A stretch of 64,000 nt of DNA from assembly GCF_900009145.1 (NCBI RefSeq), contig NZ_LN889782.1, forward strand, positions 1,433,246 through 1,497,245, written 5' to 3'. The first letter of the stretch is position 1. The number at the start of each line of letters is the position of its first letter. The notes under the pieces were generated by a model. It was not told the DNA's origin. It did no database searches and saw only the letters and a program-made list of their open reading frames with translations. The DNA is from Planktothrix tepida PCC 9214. Lineage in GTDB: Bacteria; Cyanobacteriota; Cyanobacteriia; Cyanobacteriales; Microcoleaceae. This document shows positions 39,173 to 48,510 of the stretch, piece after piece. The position numbers and the translations under genes are program-made.

Positions 39173-40435
39173 TTAATTTTTCTCAAGAAGTTGTAAAAAA
39201 TAACCCAATAAATACAATGATCCACAGAGAACAGGTAATGTATTTTCCTCGGTAATAGCCACTTCTAAGGCAGGAATTAAATCTGGATAAACTTCACAAC
39301 AGTTTAAACCAGGACACAAAGTTTTAGCAAGAGTAGCTAACTGTTCTGGTTCTGCATAAGGATGATCGGGAATGGGAACTAAATATAATCGATCACCGGG
39401 TCTTAATACGGCTTTAAAAATATTAGTATGATCTTTAGTTGATAACATTCCCATCACCCAAGTGACTGAGGAAATCTGCAAATTGTCTACATATTGACGT
39501 AAAGCTTCTGCGGCTGCTGGATTATGAGCTCCATCAATCAGTAACCGATGATTTTGCCAGGTTATCCATTGTAATCGTCCTGGCCATTGAGCCTTTTCTA
39601 TCCCTTTAGCGATCGCCTCCTCTGAAATATTCCATCCTTGCTGACCCAGGATTTGTGCCGTTGCAATGGCGATCGCAGAATTCATTAACTGTATCTTGCC
39701 GAATAGGGGTAAAGGGTATTCTAAACCCTGATAACGGGCAATGGGGAAGGAATTGAGGCGGTTTTGCTCCCCAACCCAAACCGCAGGTTTAACCCAAGTC
39801 ACCGGACAGTTAAATTCACTCGCACGGCGTTGAATCACCTTTTCAGCTTCTGATGGTAAAACACCGACGACAACCGGACATCCAGGTTTAAGAATTCCCG
39901 CTTTTTCAAAGGCGATCTCTGCAAGTGTTGAACCCAAATATTCTTGATGATCTAAACTAATGGAAGTAATCACACTGACCAAAGGATGATCACAAACATT
40001 TGTGGCATCTAAACGTCCCCCTAATCCCACTTCAATGACAGCAATATCTACCTTTTTTTGGGCAAAATATAGCCAAGCTGCCAATGTCACAACTTCAAAC
40101 AGAGTTGGAGGAGGTTCATCGGGTAAAATTGCGTCTTCGACTTGTTGTAAAACTTGTAAAAAATCGAGTTTTGAAATCGGTTGCTCATTAATACATAAGC
40201 GTTCTGTCCAATCTATTAAATGAGGAGAAATGTAGCGCCCGACACGATAACCAGCCTGTGTCAAAATAGAAGACAGGTAAGAACATACAGAACCCTTGCC
40301 ATTTGTGCCTGCGATATGGATGATAGGAACATCAAAGTGAGGATTTCCTAAACGTTCCAGGAGTTGTTGAATGCGTTCTAAACCCAAATGAATGCCAAAC
40401 TGTTGATATCGTTGTAGAAATGTTTCCATATTCAC
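39173..40435 (-). CDS. folC: Folylpolyglutamate / dihydrofolate synthase FolC
   Basis: Adds glutamate to dihydropteroate and tetrahydrofolates. The Mur-ligase-like fold shows GTNGKGS (residues 43-49) as P-loop, GGRLDATNV, an SLDHQEYLG region and LLIDGAHNPAA. Length (420) is typical. It is convergent with the secreted protein gene, with stops 3 bases apart. Confidence 0.95.
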   Translation of the reverse strand: MNMETFLQRYQQFGIHLGLERIQQLLERLGNPHFDVPIIHIAGTNGKGSVCSYLSSILTQAGYRVGRYISPHLIDWTERLCINEQPISKLDFLQVLQQVEDAILPDEPPPTLFEVVTLAAWLYFAQKKVDIAVIEVGLGGRLDATNVCDHPLVSVITSISLDHQEYLGSTLAEIAFEKAGILKPGCPVVVGVLPSEAEKVIQRRASEFNCPVTWVKPAVWVGEQNRLNSFPIARYQGLEYPLPLFGKIQLMNSAIAIATAQILGQQGWNISEEAIAKGIEKAQWPGRLQWITWQNHRLLIDGAHNPAAAEALRQYVDNLQISSVTWVMGMLSTKDHTNIFKAVLRPGDRLYLVPIPDHPYAEPEQLATLAKTLCPGLNCCEVYPDLIPALEVAITEENTLPVLCGSLYLLGYFLQLLEKN

Positions 40436-40549
40436 CCTATTGAATTACAACTTTTACTGCCCTTTAAGAATACTGTTGAACAGGTTACTATTAAATACTA
40501 TGCAATGATATTCTATCTCTAAAATCAGTAGTAAAACCGGGAGATTAGC

Positions 40550-43210
40550 GTGAAATTGAGATTAATTCGATATGGTATCCATAAAATTTTATATGAAACT
40601 TCATTCTGGATAGGTGGATTTGTGGGAATTTTGATTGTAAGTGCCATCGAAATTTCCAAAGATATGGGTTTCTGGGTTCCTATCCCCTTTGTAATAATGG
40701 GTTTTTCCGTAATATTATGCGCGAATTTAGGAGGATTAAAAACCGGATTAGCCTGCACCAGCGTTATTTCTATTTATATTATCTATATCGCTTGGATAAA
40801 ATGGGTTCCTAGTGTTTTCACCCCAGAACCCATTCGGATTAGTTTAGTGATTTTATTGATTTTGATAACGGCTATTTTATTGGGAAGAACAACCGATAAA
40901 AAAAATTTAGTAATTCAAACTTTAAAAACAACTCAAAATGAGCTAAAAAAACGAGTATTAGAATTAGCCGAAACCAATGCTTTATTAGATCGGGAAAATC
41001 AAGAACGTCAACAAGCAGAGGCGGTTTTACAAAGCTTAATCTTAGAGACTGCATCCGTAACAGGGGTTGAATTTTTTCCCGCCTTAGCCCAACATTTAGG
41101 GTTAACTTTAGGGTTTCGCTATGTTATTGTCACAGAAGTTATACAAGAAATACCCGGACGAGTACGAACCTTGGCTTTTTGGGGAGGCGATCACTTTTTA
41201 GAAAATACAGAACTTGATCTGGATCAAACCTTGTGTAATGAGATTAATAAAACTCGATCCTTAACCTATTTTTCTGACCGGGTTCAAGAACTTTTTCCTC
41301 ATCTTTCATTCTTAGTAAAATTGCAAGTTATCTCCTCTATTGGAGTTCCGATTATTAGTCATTCTGAACAAATTATTGGTTATTTATGTTTACTCCATGA
41401 TCAACCAATCAAAAATGAAGATCGAATACAATCTTTGATTCATATTTTTGCGGGACGAATTGTGGCGGAATTAGAACGAAAACAAGCAGAAGAAGCGCAA
41501 CAAAAAGCAGAAGCTAAATATAGAAGTATCTTTGAAAATGCTATTGAAGGAATTTTTCAATCTACACCTGATGGTTATTATCTTAGTGCTAATCCAGCCT
41601 TAGCTCGCATCTATGGTTACGATTCTCCCGAAGATTTAATCCAGAATCTTAGGAATATCTCAGAGCAATTATATGTTAATCCTAAAGAACGACAAGAATT
41701 TACCCAAATTATGCTAGAACAGGGTCAAATTTCGGGATTTGAATATCAAGTTTATCGCCAAGATAGACAAGTGATTTGGATTTCGGAAAATAGTCGTTCT
41801 GTTTATGATAATCAAGGCAATATTTTATATTATGAAGGAACGGTAGAAGATATTACCCAACGGAAACTGGCTGAAGAAAAGCTCCTTTATAATGCTTTTT
41901 ATGATGAACTTACAAGCTTACCTAATCGAGCTTTATTTATTGATCGGGTACAACAATCTTTAACCCATTCTCAACGCCGTTCTGATAGTTTATTTGCTGT
42001 TTTATATGTGGATTTAGATCGCTTTAAAGTCATTAATGATAGTTTAGGACACGCCGTAGGAAATCAACTATTAATCGATTTAAGTCAACGATTGATCAAT
42101 ACAGTTCGAGAAGGAGATACTGTCGCCCGTTTAAATGGAGATGAATTTGCCGTTTTAGTAGAAGATATTCAAGAGATTGAAGACGCTACTCAAATTGCAG
42201 AACGCATTTCCCTAACTTTATCCCAACCTTTTCAACTCGAACAACAAGAAGTATTTACGAGTGCTAGTATTGGAATTACTTTTAATTTTCAAAGTAGCGG
42301 ACATCTCTATGAATCCGCAGAAGAATTATTACAAGATGCCGACACAGCCATGCGTCATGCTAAATATTTAGGACAAGGATCTCCTCAACTTTTTGATCAA
42401 AGAATGCAGAAAAATTTCCGCAGTCGGTTACAGTTAGAAACGGATTTAAGACGGGCAATTGAACGGGATGAATTGTTATTAAATTATCAATTAATTGTAT
42501 CATTGTTAACAGGAGAAATTGCCGGATTTGAAGCCTTAGTGCGTTGGAATCATCCGAAACGGGGTTTAGTTTCCCCTGTACAATTTATTCCTTTAGCTGA
42601 AGAAACCGGGTTAATTGTTCCTATAGGAGAATGGGTGTTAAGAACCGCTTGTAAACAAATGCGTCAATGGCAAATTGAACAATTAGTGAATCATAATGTG
42701 ACAATGAGTGTGAATGTTGCGGGACGGCAATTTGCTCAACTTAAACTTGTTAATATGATTCAAGATATTTTGCAAGAAACAGGTTTAGATGCTAAACTTT
42801 TACGGTTAGAAATTACAGAAGGGGTGATTATGGAGCATTTTGAATCTGCTACCACCCAATTACAACAACTGCGAGATTTAGGAATTCAATTGTCAATTGA
42901 TGATTTCGGGACAGGATATTCTTCTTTAAGTCGGTTACAACAATTTCCCATTGATATTTTAAAAATTGATCGATCTTTTGTTAGTCCATTAGGAAGTAAA
43001 GCGGAAAATCGAGAAATTGTAGAAACGATTATTAATTTAGCGGTTAATTTAAAAATGAGTGTTGTTGCTGAAGGGGTAGAAACCTTGGAGCAAATCTTAG
43101 AATTAAAACAATTAGGCTGCCATTATGGACAGGGATATTTCTTTTCTCGTCCCTTGGATAGTGAGGGAATTAAACAGTTAATTCTTAATCATCAATTTAA
43201 GTATTTATAG
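40550..43210 (+). CDS. GAF-PAS-GGDEF-EAL c-di-GMP protein with degenerate GGDEF
   Basis: Starts at GTG 40550 with GGGAG upstream. Three or four N-terminal membrane helices (about residues 15-110), a coiled coil, a GAF-like domain (about 165-310), a PAS domain (about 325-445), then GGDEF and EAL. The GGDEF signature reads NGDEF (about residue 529), with the first Gly replaced. The RxxD inhibitory site is kept five residues before it. The EAL part looks active (GFEALVRW, NVAGRQF, LEITEG and DDFGTGYSS). Net activity is probably phosphodiesterase, with the GGDEF as sensor or weak cyclase. Confidence 0.93.
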   Translation: MKLRLIRYGIHKILYETSFWIGGFVGILIVSAIEISKDMGFWVPIPFVIMGFSVILCANLGGLKTGLACTSVISIYIIYIAWIKWVPSVFTPEPIRISLVILLILITAILLGRTTDKKNLVIQTLKTTQNELKKRVLELAETNALLDRENQERQQAEAVLQSLILETASVTGVEFFPALAQHLGLTLGFRYVIVTEVIQEIPGRVRTLAFWGGDHFLENTELDLDQTLCNEINKTRSLTYFSDRVQELFPHLSFLVKLQVISSIGVPIISHSEQIIGYLCLLHDQPIKNEDRIQSLIHIFAGRIVAELERKQAEEAQQKAEAKYRSIFENAIEGIFQSTPDGYYLSANPALARIYGYDSPEDLIQNLRNISEQLYVNPKERQEFTQIMLEQGQISGFEYQVYRQDRQVIWISENSRSVYDNQGNILYYEGTVEDITQRKLAEEKLLYNAFYDELTSLPNRALFIDRVQQSLTHSQRRSDSLFAVLYVDLDRFKVINDSLGHAVGNQLLIDLSQRLINTVREGDTVARLNGDEFAVLVEDIQEIEDATQIAERISLTLSQPFQLEQQEVFTSASIGITFNFQSSGHLYESAEELLQDADTAMRHAKYLGQGSPQLFDQRMQKNFRSRLQLETDLRRAIERDELLLNYQLIVSLLTGEIAGFEALVRWNHPKRGLVSPVQFIPLAEETGLIVPIGEWVLRTACKQMRQWQIEQLVNHNVTMSVNVAGRQFAQLKLVNMIQDILQETGLDAKLLRLEITEGVIMEHFESATTQLQQLRDLGIQLSIDDFGTGYSSLSRLQQFPIDILKIDRSFVSPLGSKAENREIVETIINLAVNLKMSVVAEGVETLEQILELKQLGCHYGQGYFFSRPLDSEGIKQLILNHQFKYL

Positions 43211-43273
43211 CCTGGTTTGGAAAAATGCGATTACCGTTAGCTGTATTAAAAAAAATCAACAAAATAATTAAAT

Positions 43274-43696
43274 TTAGATTTCAGCAGGAATTATTAAATT
43301 AATCATTTCATGCTGATTTTTGCGATAAATTCTAAAATCACTATCTAAGGTTAATATAGAGCTCCCTGGAATTAATTCACTCATTCTTACTAAACAAGCA
43401 TCGGCTAAGGACATCGGTACATTCTGATAACGCTGCATTAAATTTCCAATGACTTCAATTTCTTCTGTTAAATGAAAGGGAATTTTAATTACTCCCGATT
43501 TCAATAAAGCAATGACAGCTTTCTCTCCTCCATAAGTCCTATGCAGCAAAAAACACGCTTCAGAAATAACCGCTTCACAAGTAAATAATGGAAATTGACT
43601 TTTTCCCCATTCACTCACTGCCCAACTATGATATTGATCTTGGCGTTTGAGATAAGATACTAATGGCCCTGTATCCAATAAGATCTTATTTCTCAT
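43274..43696 (-). CDS. PIN-domain ribonuclease toxin (VapC-like)
   Basis: A 140-residue PIN protein with Asp8 in LLDTGPL, a Glu in VISEACF, LADACLVRM and LTLDSDF, covering the four acidic metal ligands. It sits 3 bases after a DUF2281-like antitoxin gene and should be its toxin. Target unknown; VapC relatives cut tRNA or rRNA. Confidence 0.88.
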   Translation of the reverse strand: MRNKILLDTGPLVSYLKRQDQYHSWAVSEWGKSQFPLFTCEAVISEACFLLHRTYGGEKAVIALLKSGVIKIPFHLTEEIEVIGNLMQRYQNVPMSLADACLVRMSELIPGSSILTLDSDFRIYRKNQHEMINLIIPAEI

Positions 43697-43699
43697 TTT

Positions 43700-43951
43700 T
43701 TACCAATTACCCTGCAAATACTTTTTATTGGTAGAAAGGTCAGAAGGGCCACCTTCTAAGCAACCTGCAAACTCTTGAGCAACTTCATAGGCTGAAATCT
43801 TTTGTTGTTCTTCTTCTGGAGGTTGAATTTCTTGTTTTTGGGCTTTAAAATGCAAAAATTCAATAAAACTAATCACTTCCTCCTGTTGTTGAAGCGGTAA
43901 GGTTTTAATCATCTCGACAATAGCTTCTGCTTGAGTGATTGTTTGAGTCAT
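43700..43951 (-). CDS. DUF2281-like antitoxin
   Basis: An 83-residue protein whose opening (AEAIVEMIKTLPLQQQEEVISFIEFL) matches the DUF2281 antitoxin pattern. The acidic, Gln-rich C-terminal tail likely neutralises the PIN toxin coded just downstream. First gene of the pair. Confidence 0.85.
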   Translation of the reverse strand: MTQTITQAEAIVEMIKTLPLQQQEEVISFIEFLHFKAQKQEIQPPEEEQQKISAYEVAQEFAGCLEGGPSDLSTNKKYLQGNW

Positions 43952-44009
43952 CGTATTTTCCTATTGTTTTTAATAATATAAATTCTAAATTAGAATTCTT
44001 TTACTAAGA

Positions 44010-44033
44010 AAGGTGCGTCGAACGCACCCTACA
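44010..44033. repeat. GGTGCGT...ACGCACC palindrome
   Basis: A short inverted repeat ending in CCTACAG, related to the copy near 24734. It lies between the antitoxin gene and trnL. Confidence 0.55.
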
Positions 44034-44052
44034 GATTGATAATTTTTAGGTA

Positions 44053-44395
44053 TGGGGGCGGTGGGACTTGAACCCACACGACCGGGTAAGGGTCAACGGA
44101 TTTTCATTCTCCCGCAGCTTTCGCTACTGCCCATTGGCGTTGAGAATTGGACTCTCTCTTTACCCTCGGCTTAACGTTAGGGTAGCTCCCGTCGAGTCTC
44201 TGCACCTTCCAAAGTTTTGATTTTAGATTGGGGAAATTCCCTCATTTCTAAAGTCTTTGGCTTGGCTCAGGATTGCCTTGTCTGACGTATCAGATTTAGG
44301 TTTCCCTGAATTTGAGAGCTTACACTTGAGGAATTTCTCACCTCAAGGCTCAATTTACCTTAAGTCCGTAGCGTCTACCATTCCGCCACGCCCCC
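44053..44395 (-). tRNA. tRNA-Leu (UAA), split by a group I intron
   Basis: The 5' exon is 44395-44362 and ends GGACTT. The 3' exon is 44104-44053 and begins AAAATCC. Together they make an 86-base tRNA-Leu with a long variable arm, acceptor GGGGGCG/CGCCCCC and discriminator A. The split falls after the first anticodon base (U|AA), the standard cyanobacterial and chloroplast site. CCA is not encoded. Confidence 0.96.
44105..44361 (-). other. Group I intron in trnL-UAA
   Basis: A 257-base insert that follows a U at the 5' splice site and ends in G, as group I introns do. Conserved core phrases (TTGAGCCTTGA, TTCAGGGAAACCTAAATCTG, then AGACTCGACGGGAGCTACC) are recognisable. No ORF is inside. Known relatives self-splice. 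Confidence 0.95.
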
Positions 44396-44618
44396 GTATT
44401 GGGTGATGTGTTTATTTGTTTTTTATAACCACATTTTTATATTTAAGCATTTTATTTTGATTTAGGCAAGTGTTTTTTCAATTTTTTTTCGGAAACCGCT
44501 CAATCCCTTTCTAGTCAAAGTTTTGGGCTGACATCGCCACGCCTAAACCTCCCTCATTTCCCTAACTAAGGTTTAGATCTGGCCATTGCCAATGATGGCT
44601 TTGTGGTTATAGTGACTC

Positions 44619-45398
44619 TTATTCTTCAGTTTGTTGTTGAGCATAATTCAGATTCTTTTGATATTCTATAACCTTTTTTTGAGCAATTTCATAATTAGGG
44701 TCAGATGAAGGAGTTGATTTCATCATGTCAATAGCACTTTGCCATTCATTGACAACTAAATTCCACTCCTCTTTAGATTTTGCAGATTGAGCTAAAGTAG
44801 CTGCACGGGTAGCTTTATTAACAGCTTCTCGAAAGTAATTAACTGGAATTGATGATTTTTCAGGTGAAGGAGAAGCAGGAATAGGACTAGACTCTTGTGG
44901 AGAATGTAAAGTGTTAGGATAATTTTTTGGTAAAAATAAAATAGAATAAATGCTTAATATTAAAGCAATAAACCCGATTAAACAAGAACCTATCGCTAAA
45001 TTTTGGTTCAACTGAACATTATTTTTAAATGTAGCTAAAAAAACGTTAGTTTCCTCTAACCTTTTTTCTAAATTTTCTAACTGAGTTTTGTTGTGTTCAA
45101 TTTCAGATTCAGTCTGATTTCCAGTTTCGCTAATTTTAGTCAAAATATCTTGCTCCTTTTTGATTAAAACATTAAAATTTTCATTCCAATATTTCTTATA
45201 TTCTTGATAATCATTCGATAGAGACTTAATTTGTTGTTGAGTATGATCTAAATTAATAGAGTTTTTGAATAATTGGTCTTGATACTTTATTGATAATTGA
45301 TCTAATTCTTGCTTGATTTGAGCTAAATCATCAATGACTTTCGCTGCTTCTTGAAAGCGTTTTTGTAGTTTAGCTAGTTCGTTTTCAACTGAATTCAT
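44619..45398 (-). CDS. Coiled-coil membrane protein, second gene of an unrecognised pair
   Basis: Residues 1-130 are a continuous coiled coil. A single strong membrane helix follows (about 134-158), then a Ser/Pro linker, and a helical C-terminal domain of about 80 residues (NYFREAVNKATRAATLAQSAKSKEEWNLVVNEWQSAI, a pattern seen in several cyanobacterial anchored proteins). No enzyme motif is seen. It starts 12 bases after its partner, so the two are likely one operon. Confidence 0.75.
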   Translation of the reverse strand: MNSVENELAKLQKRFQEAAKVIDDLAQIKQELDQLSIKYQDQLFKNSINLDHTQQQIKSLSNDYQEYKKYWNENFNVLIKKEQDILTKISETGNQTESEIEHNKTQLENLEKRLEETNVFLATFKNNVQLNQNLAIGSCLIGFIALILSIYSILFLPKNYPNTLHSPQESSPIPASPSPEKSSIPVNYFREAVNKATRAATLAQSAKSKEEWNLVVNEWQSAIDMMKSTPSSDPNYEIAQKKVIEYQKNLNYAQQQTEE

Positions 45399-45410
45399 GG
45401 TTTAATTTCC

Positions 45411-47426
45411 TTATGGTTTTAAAAGATGATTCAGGTTTTTAATCCCTGGTTTAAGAGAAATACAAGCTTCACAGATTTGAGTCATTGCCTGAATTTTATG
45501 AATTAATTCATCATCTAAATTAACTAATTTGTCTGTTGTATTGTTTTCTAAAATTTCTATTGTATTCAATTGATAGATTTGTTTTAACTCAGGTAATAAA
45601 TTTTGCAAAATAGAATCTAATTTATCATTATAAAACTTGGGAAACTTAGAAGCAACATCTCGAACATCAGAATATTTTAATGATTTTGGCTTTTCCCATA
45701 ATTCTTGGTAAATCAATCGATTTTCAGTAAAAACTAAACCCATTTTCCCTGAACCGAACATACTTTGATCTACAAATGCTAACACTCTTTCCCCAGGTTC
45801 AAGATTAGCATATTTATAAAGTGCGTTTGCCAGTTTATCCAGAGGAATATTAGGAGCTAAAAAATATTCATCGCTGGGTTCTGAGAAATAATAGTTAAAA
45901 ACGTTTAAGAGCTCATGAGTTTGATGTTCTAATAATGTATAAAGCCTAGCTTCTATTTCTTTAAGTACCTGTTTCGGATTATTTTTTTGATTTTTCAGTA
46001 ATTTATAAATTCCAAAACCTGCAACCCCAGCAATTAAAGCAACCCCTCCTGTCATAACACCCACACCACCCAAAGCCGACATAATCGCACTATAAGCGGC
46101 CGCCCCCGATAAGGTGCTAATGGCTGTTCCTGTACCCGCGACACCAAAAGCCCCCACCGCAGCCCAAGCCGTTGCAAGAGTCGCCGCGCTGGTTAATGTT
46201 CCTGCAACCGCAGCGATACCTAAATTCACTCGATCTTGTGTGTCCATTTGAGAAACAGATACAATTGACACTAAAGCGGCGGCTCCAATTAATGCTGCCC
46301 CTCCTGTGACAACGGCTAATCCCCCTAACATTCCTAAACCTCCTGCGGCAACAGAGCCTCCTCCTAAAGCCGCGAGTGTTGCGTTGGTTGCGGCTCCACC
46401 TGCTAAACCTCCAATTGCAACTTTGGTTCCGGCTTGTACTCCTAAATTCCCCAAAACAGCATGAGCATTGGGAACAATTTGAGCCGCTGTTCTAACAGAC
46501 TTAGTAACTGTTTTTACCTTATCTATAATATCTTCTGGGTTTTCCTGATTCTTTTGCTCAAACAGTCCATCTGAGGCTAACTTATAAATAATTTTGCATT
46601 CTTCTGGAATATCTGAGCCTAGAACTAATTTCTCTAATTTAAGTAATTGCTGAAGGTCAGTAATTTTTTGATTATCTCGAACTTGAATATAAACTGATAA
46701 ATATTTTTCTTGGTCGTCTTCCAATAAAAAATTTCGTTCAATTAAATCAATAATAAATAATTCGGTTGTTAGTGCTTTGGATTTTATACTAGCATTCAAG
46801 TATCTCTGTTTAACCTCTATGGGAAGATTAGAATTAGTAAGAATTGAATCCAGATCGTTAAGATAATTTAGCTCACTAATAGCTTCACCTGCTCTAACAG
46901 ATTGATAAATTCCTCTTAAGGCTTGTTTTTGATCGTCAGAAATATGAGCAGATTCTAACGCTTTTTCTAAACATTGCTCTATCCAGAGTAAGCGATAATT
47001 TTCGCTGGCTAATTGATATTTTTGAAAAAATTCAGGATCTAAATTTTTCTGATTGCTGGTAACGATAAAATCTAATAAATCAATAGCTGCTATATCATCA
47101 TTTAACTGCTCCGATGTTATGCTTTCATAAGCTTTTATACATCTAATTTTGCTATCCTGCTTAATCTCACAATCGGTAACTAAATTGTTAATAATTTTGG
47201 AATAATGATTATTTTTATCGTATAAAGTATGGAGAATTAGCAGAACATCATTTTGAGCTAAACCCGTCTTTTTTAATCTGAGTTTATATCCTTCTTGAAG
47301 TTGCTCAGGAATATTAACATTATAGGATTTTCCTGAACGTAGAGTTACTTTTCGGTTTCCACCCTGATTGGCAATCTGATTAGAAATAAAAATGTGATAA
47401 ATTTCTTCTAACATAAATGGCTTCAC
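45411..47426 (-). CDS. Large protein with glycine-zipper membrane region and PH-like C-terminus
   Basis: A 671-residue protein that I do not recognise as a whole. Residues about 20-65 resemble the beta-sheet substrate domain of DnaJ-type proteins (weak). Residues 70-310 are all-helical. Residues about 325-475 are extremely Gly/Ala-rich with several hydrophobic segments (GGLAGGAATNATLAALGGG style), like glycine-zipper pores or channel inserts. The C-terminal 170 residues contain ERVLAFVDQS...GLVFTENRLIYQ, the pattern of bacterial PH-like domains. No catalytic residues were found. Confidence 0.8.
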   Translation of the reverse strand: MKPFMLEEIYHIFISNQIANQGGNRKVTLRSGKSYNVNIPEQLQEGYKLRLKKTGLAQNDVLLILHTLYDKNNHYSKIINNLVTDCEIKQDSKIRCIKAYESITSEQLNDDIAAIDLLDFIVTSNQKNLDPEFFQKYQLASENYRLLWIEQCLEKALESAHISDDQKQALRGIYQSVRAGEAISELNYLNDLDSILTNSNLPIEVKQRYLNASIKSKALTTELFIIDLIERNFLLEDDQEKYLSVYIQVRDNQKITDLQQLLKLEKLVLGSDIPEECKIIYKLASDGLFEQKNQENPEDIIDKVKTVTKSVRTAAQIVPNAHAVLGNLGVQAGTKVAIGGLAGGAATNATLAALGGGSVAAGGLGMLGGLAVVTGGAALIGAAALVSIVSVSQMDTQDRVNLGIAAVAGTLTSAATLATAWAAVGAFGVAGTGTAISTLSGAAAYSAIMSALGGVGVMTGGVALIAGVAGFGIYKLLKNQKNNPKQVLKEIEARLYTLLEHQTHELLNVFNYYFSEPSDEYFLAPNIPLDKLANALYKYANLEPGERVLAFVDQSMFGSGKMGLVFTENRLIYQELWEKPKSLKYSDVRDVASKFPKFYNDKLDSILQNLLPELKQIYQLNTIEILENNTTDKLVNLDDELIHKIQAMTQICEACISLKPGIKNLNHLLKP

Positions 47427-47735
47427 TATTCCCTTGAAGAGATATAATAACTTGAGATTGATTAATTGTCATCAGTAAATTTACGGAAAAAAGCATCCCG
47501 TTATTCCTAAAGTTATACTGGGGAGAGTAACAGATAAATAAAATAGACAACCGAAGACATCCTAGAAGAATTACTTGCTGATGAATCCTAAACTCATTAA
47601 AACTTTCTAACTGTTGATTAGTTCCCATTCATAACGATGCGCTCTTTTGGTGCGGAAACACGCGATCGCTATTGTTATAATCTATAGCAATCTGTGTAGA
47701 AGTTGTAATTATTTATTGTGAAATATCTAAACTTT
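47427..47735. other. Gene-free stretch upstream of the membrane-pair operon
   Basis: About 300 AT-rich bases. It should hold the promoter of the two-gene operon. It contains a HIP1 octamer near 47662, and a minus-strand frame (47380-47628) that is not convincing as a gene. Confidence 0.5.
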
Positions 47736-48434
47736 CTAATTTTCAAAAATCAAGTTAACTAAACTTTTTAAATCCGGCACTTCTAAATCCGGTTGAGCAG
47801 TGGCGGGTTTGGTTGCACCTCCTCCAGGTTTTCCTTGACGACGATTGACCCAAACCGTTGTTAAGCCTAAACTTTTGGCTGTAGCAATATCATGAAAAAT
47901 ACTCTGGGCAATGTGCAGTAATTGATGAGAAGAAAGCCCTGTTTTATTTAAAGCAAATTCAAAATTATGAGGAGACGGTTTATAGGATTGAGCTTGTTGG
48001 GCGGTAATAATGTGATCAAATTCTATTTGCAGATGTTTATTAGTTTGGGCAAATAAATCATCATCAATATTAGAAATAATAACCAATTTATACTTTTGTT
48101 TTAAGGCTTTAAGAGCTTCTACCGTATCCGAAAAAGGTTGCCAATCTTGAATTGAATTCGCTAAACTCTCTAATTCCGGGGGAGTCGGAGAAAACCCTAA
48201 ACGTTCTCCGAACTTTTGTACCACTTCTCGGAGAATTTCTCGATAGGTTTTATAGTCTCCGCTTTGAGCTTCTGGTTCTAAGATGGCAAATAATTCCAGT
48301 AACTCTTGATTACTCATTTTAATCCCATGAGCCTTGACTAATTGTTGTAAAACGGGAGTAATCCCGCTTTCCCAATCAATTAAAGTCCCGTAACAGTCAA
48401 AGCTCAAGGCTGTAAATTGATTAAATTGAATCAT
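47736..48434 (-). CDS. HAD hydrolase, haloacid dehalogenase type II-like
   Basis: HAD superfamily enzyme of 232 residues. The nucleophile is in SFDCYGTLIDWESG (Asp13), motif II is VIISNID, motif III Lys is in SYKPSPHNFE, and motif IV lies near SIFHDIATAKSLG. The DCYGTLIDWE wording is typical of the type II haloacid dehalogenase subgroup, though the true substrate may be a phosphate ester. It stands alone. Confidence 0.88.
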   Translation of the reverse strand: MIQFNQFTALSFDCYGTLIDWESGITPVLQQLVKAHGIKMSNQELLELFAILEPEAQSGDYKTYREILREVVQKFGERLGFSPTPPELESLANSIQDWQPFSDTVEALKALKQKYKLVIISNIDDDLFAQTNKHLQIEFDHIITAQQAQSYKPSPHNFEFALNKTGLSSHQLLHIAQSIFHDIATAKSLGLTTVWVNRRQGKPGGGATKPATAQPDLEVPDLKSLVNLIFEN

Positions 48435-48510
48435 GATAATTTTAGGGAAATTTTAAGGGGGAACCTGATATCGCCTTCTCAATTCTGGAGAATTGTTAAA
48501 ATCTAGCGGA

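Noticed and set aside
47380-47628. Minus-strand frame of 82 codons upstream of the membrane pair
   Set aside because: It overlaps the start of the 671-residue gene in another frame and has no domain or good start.
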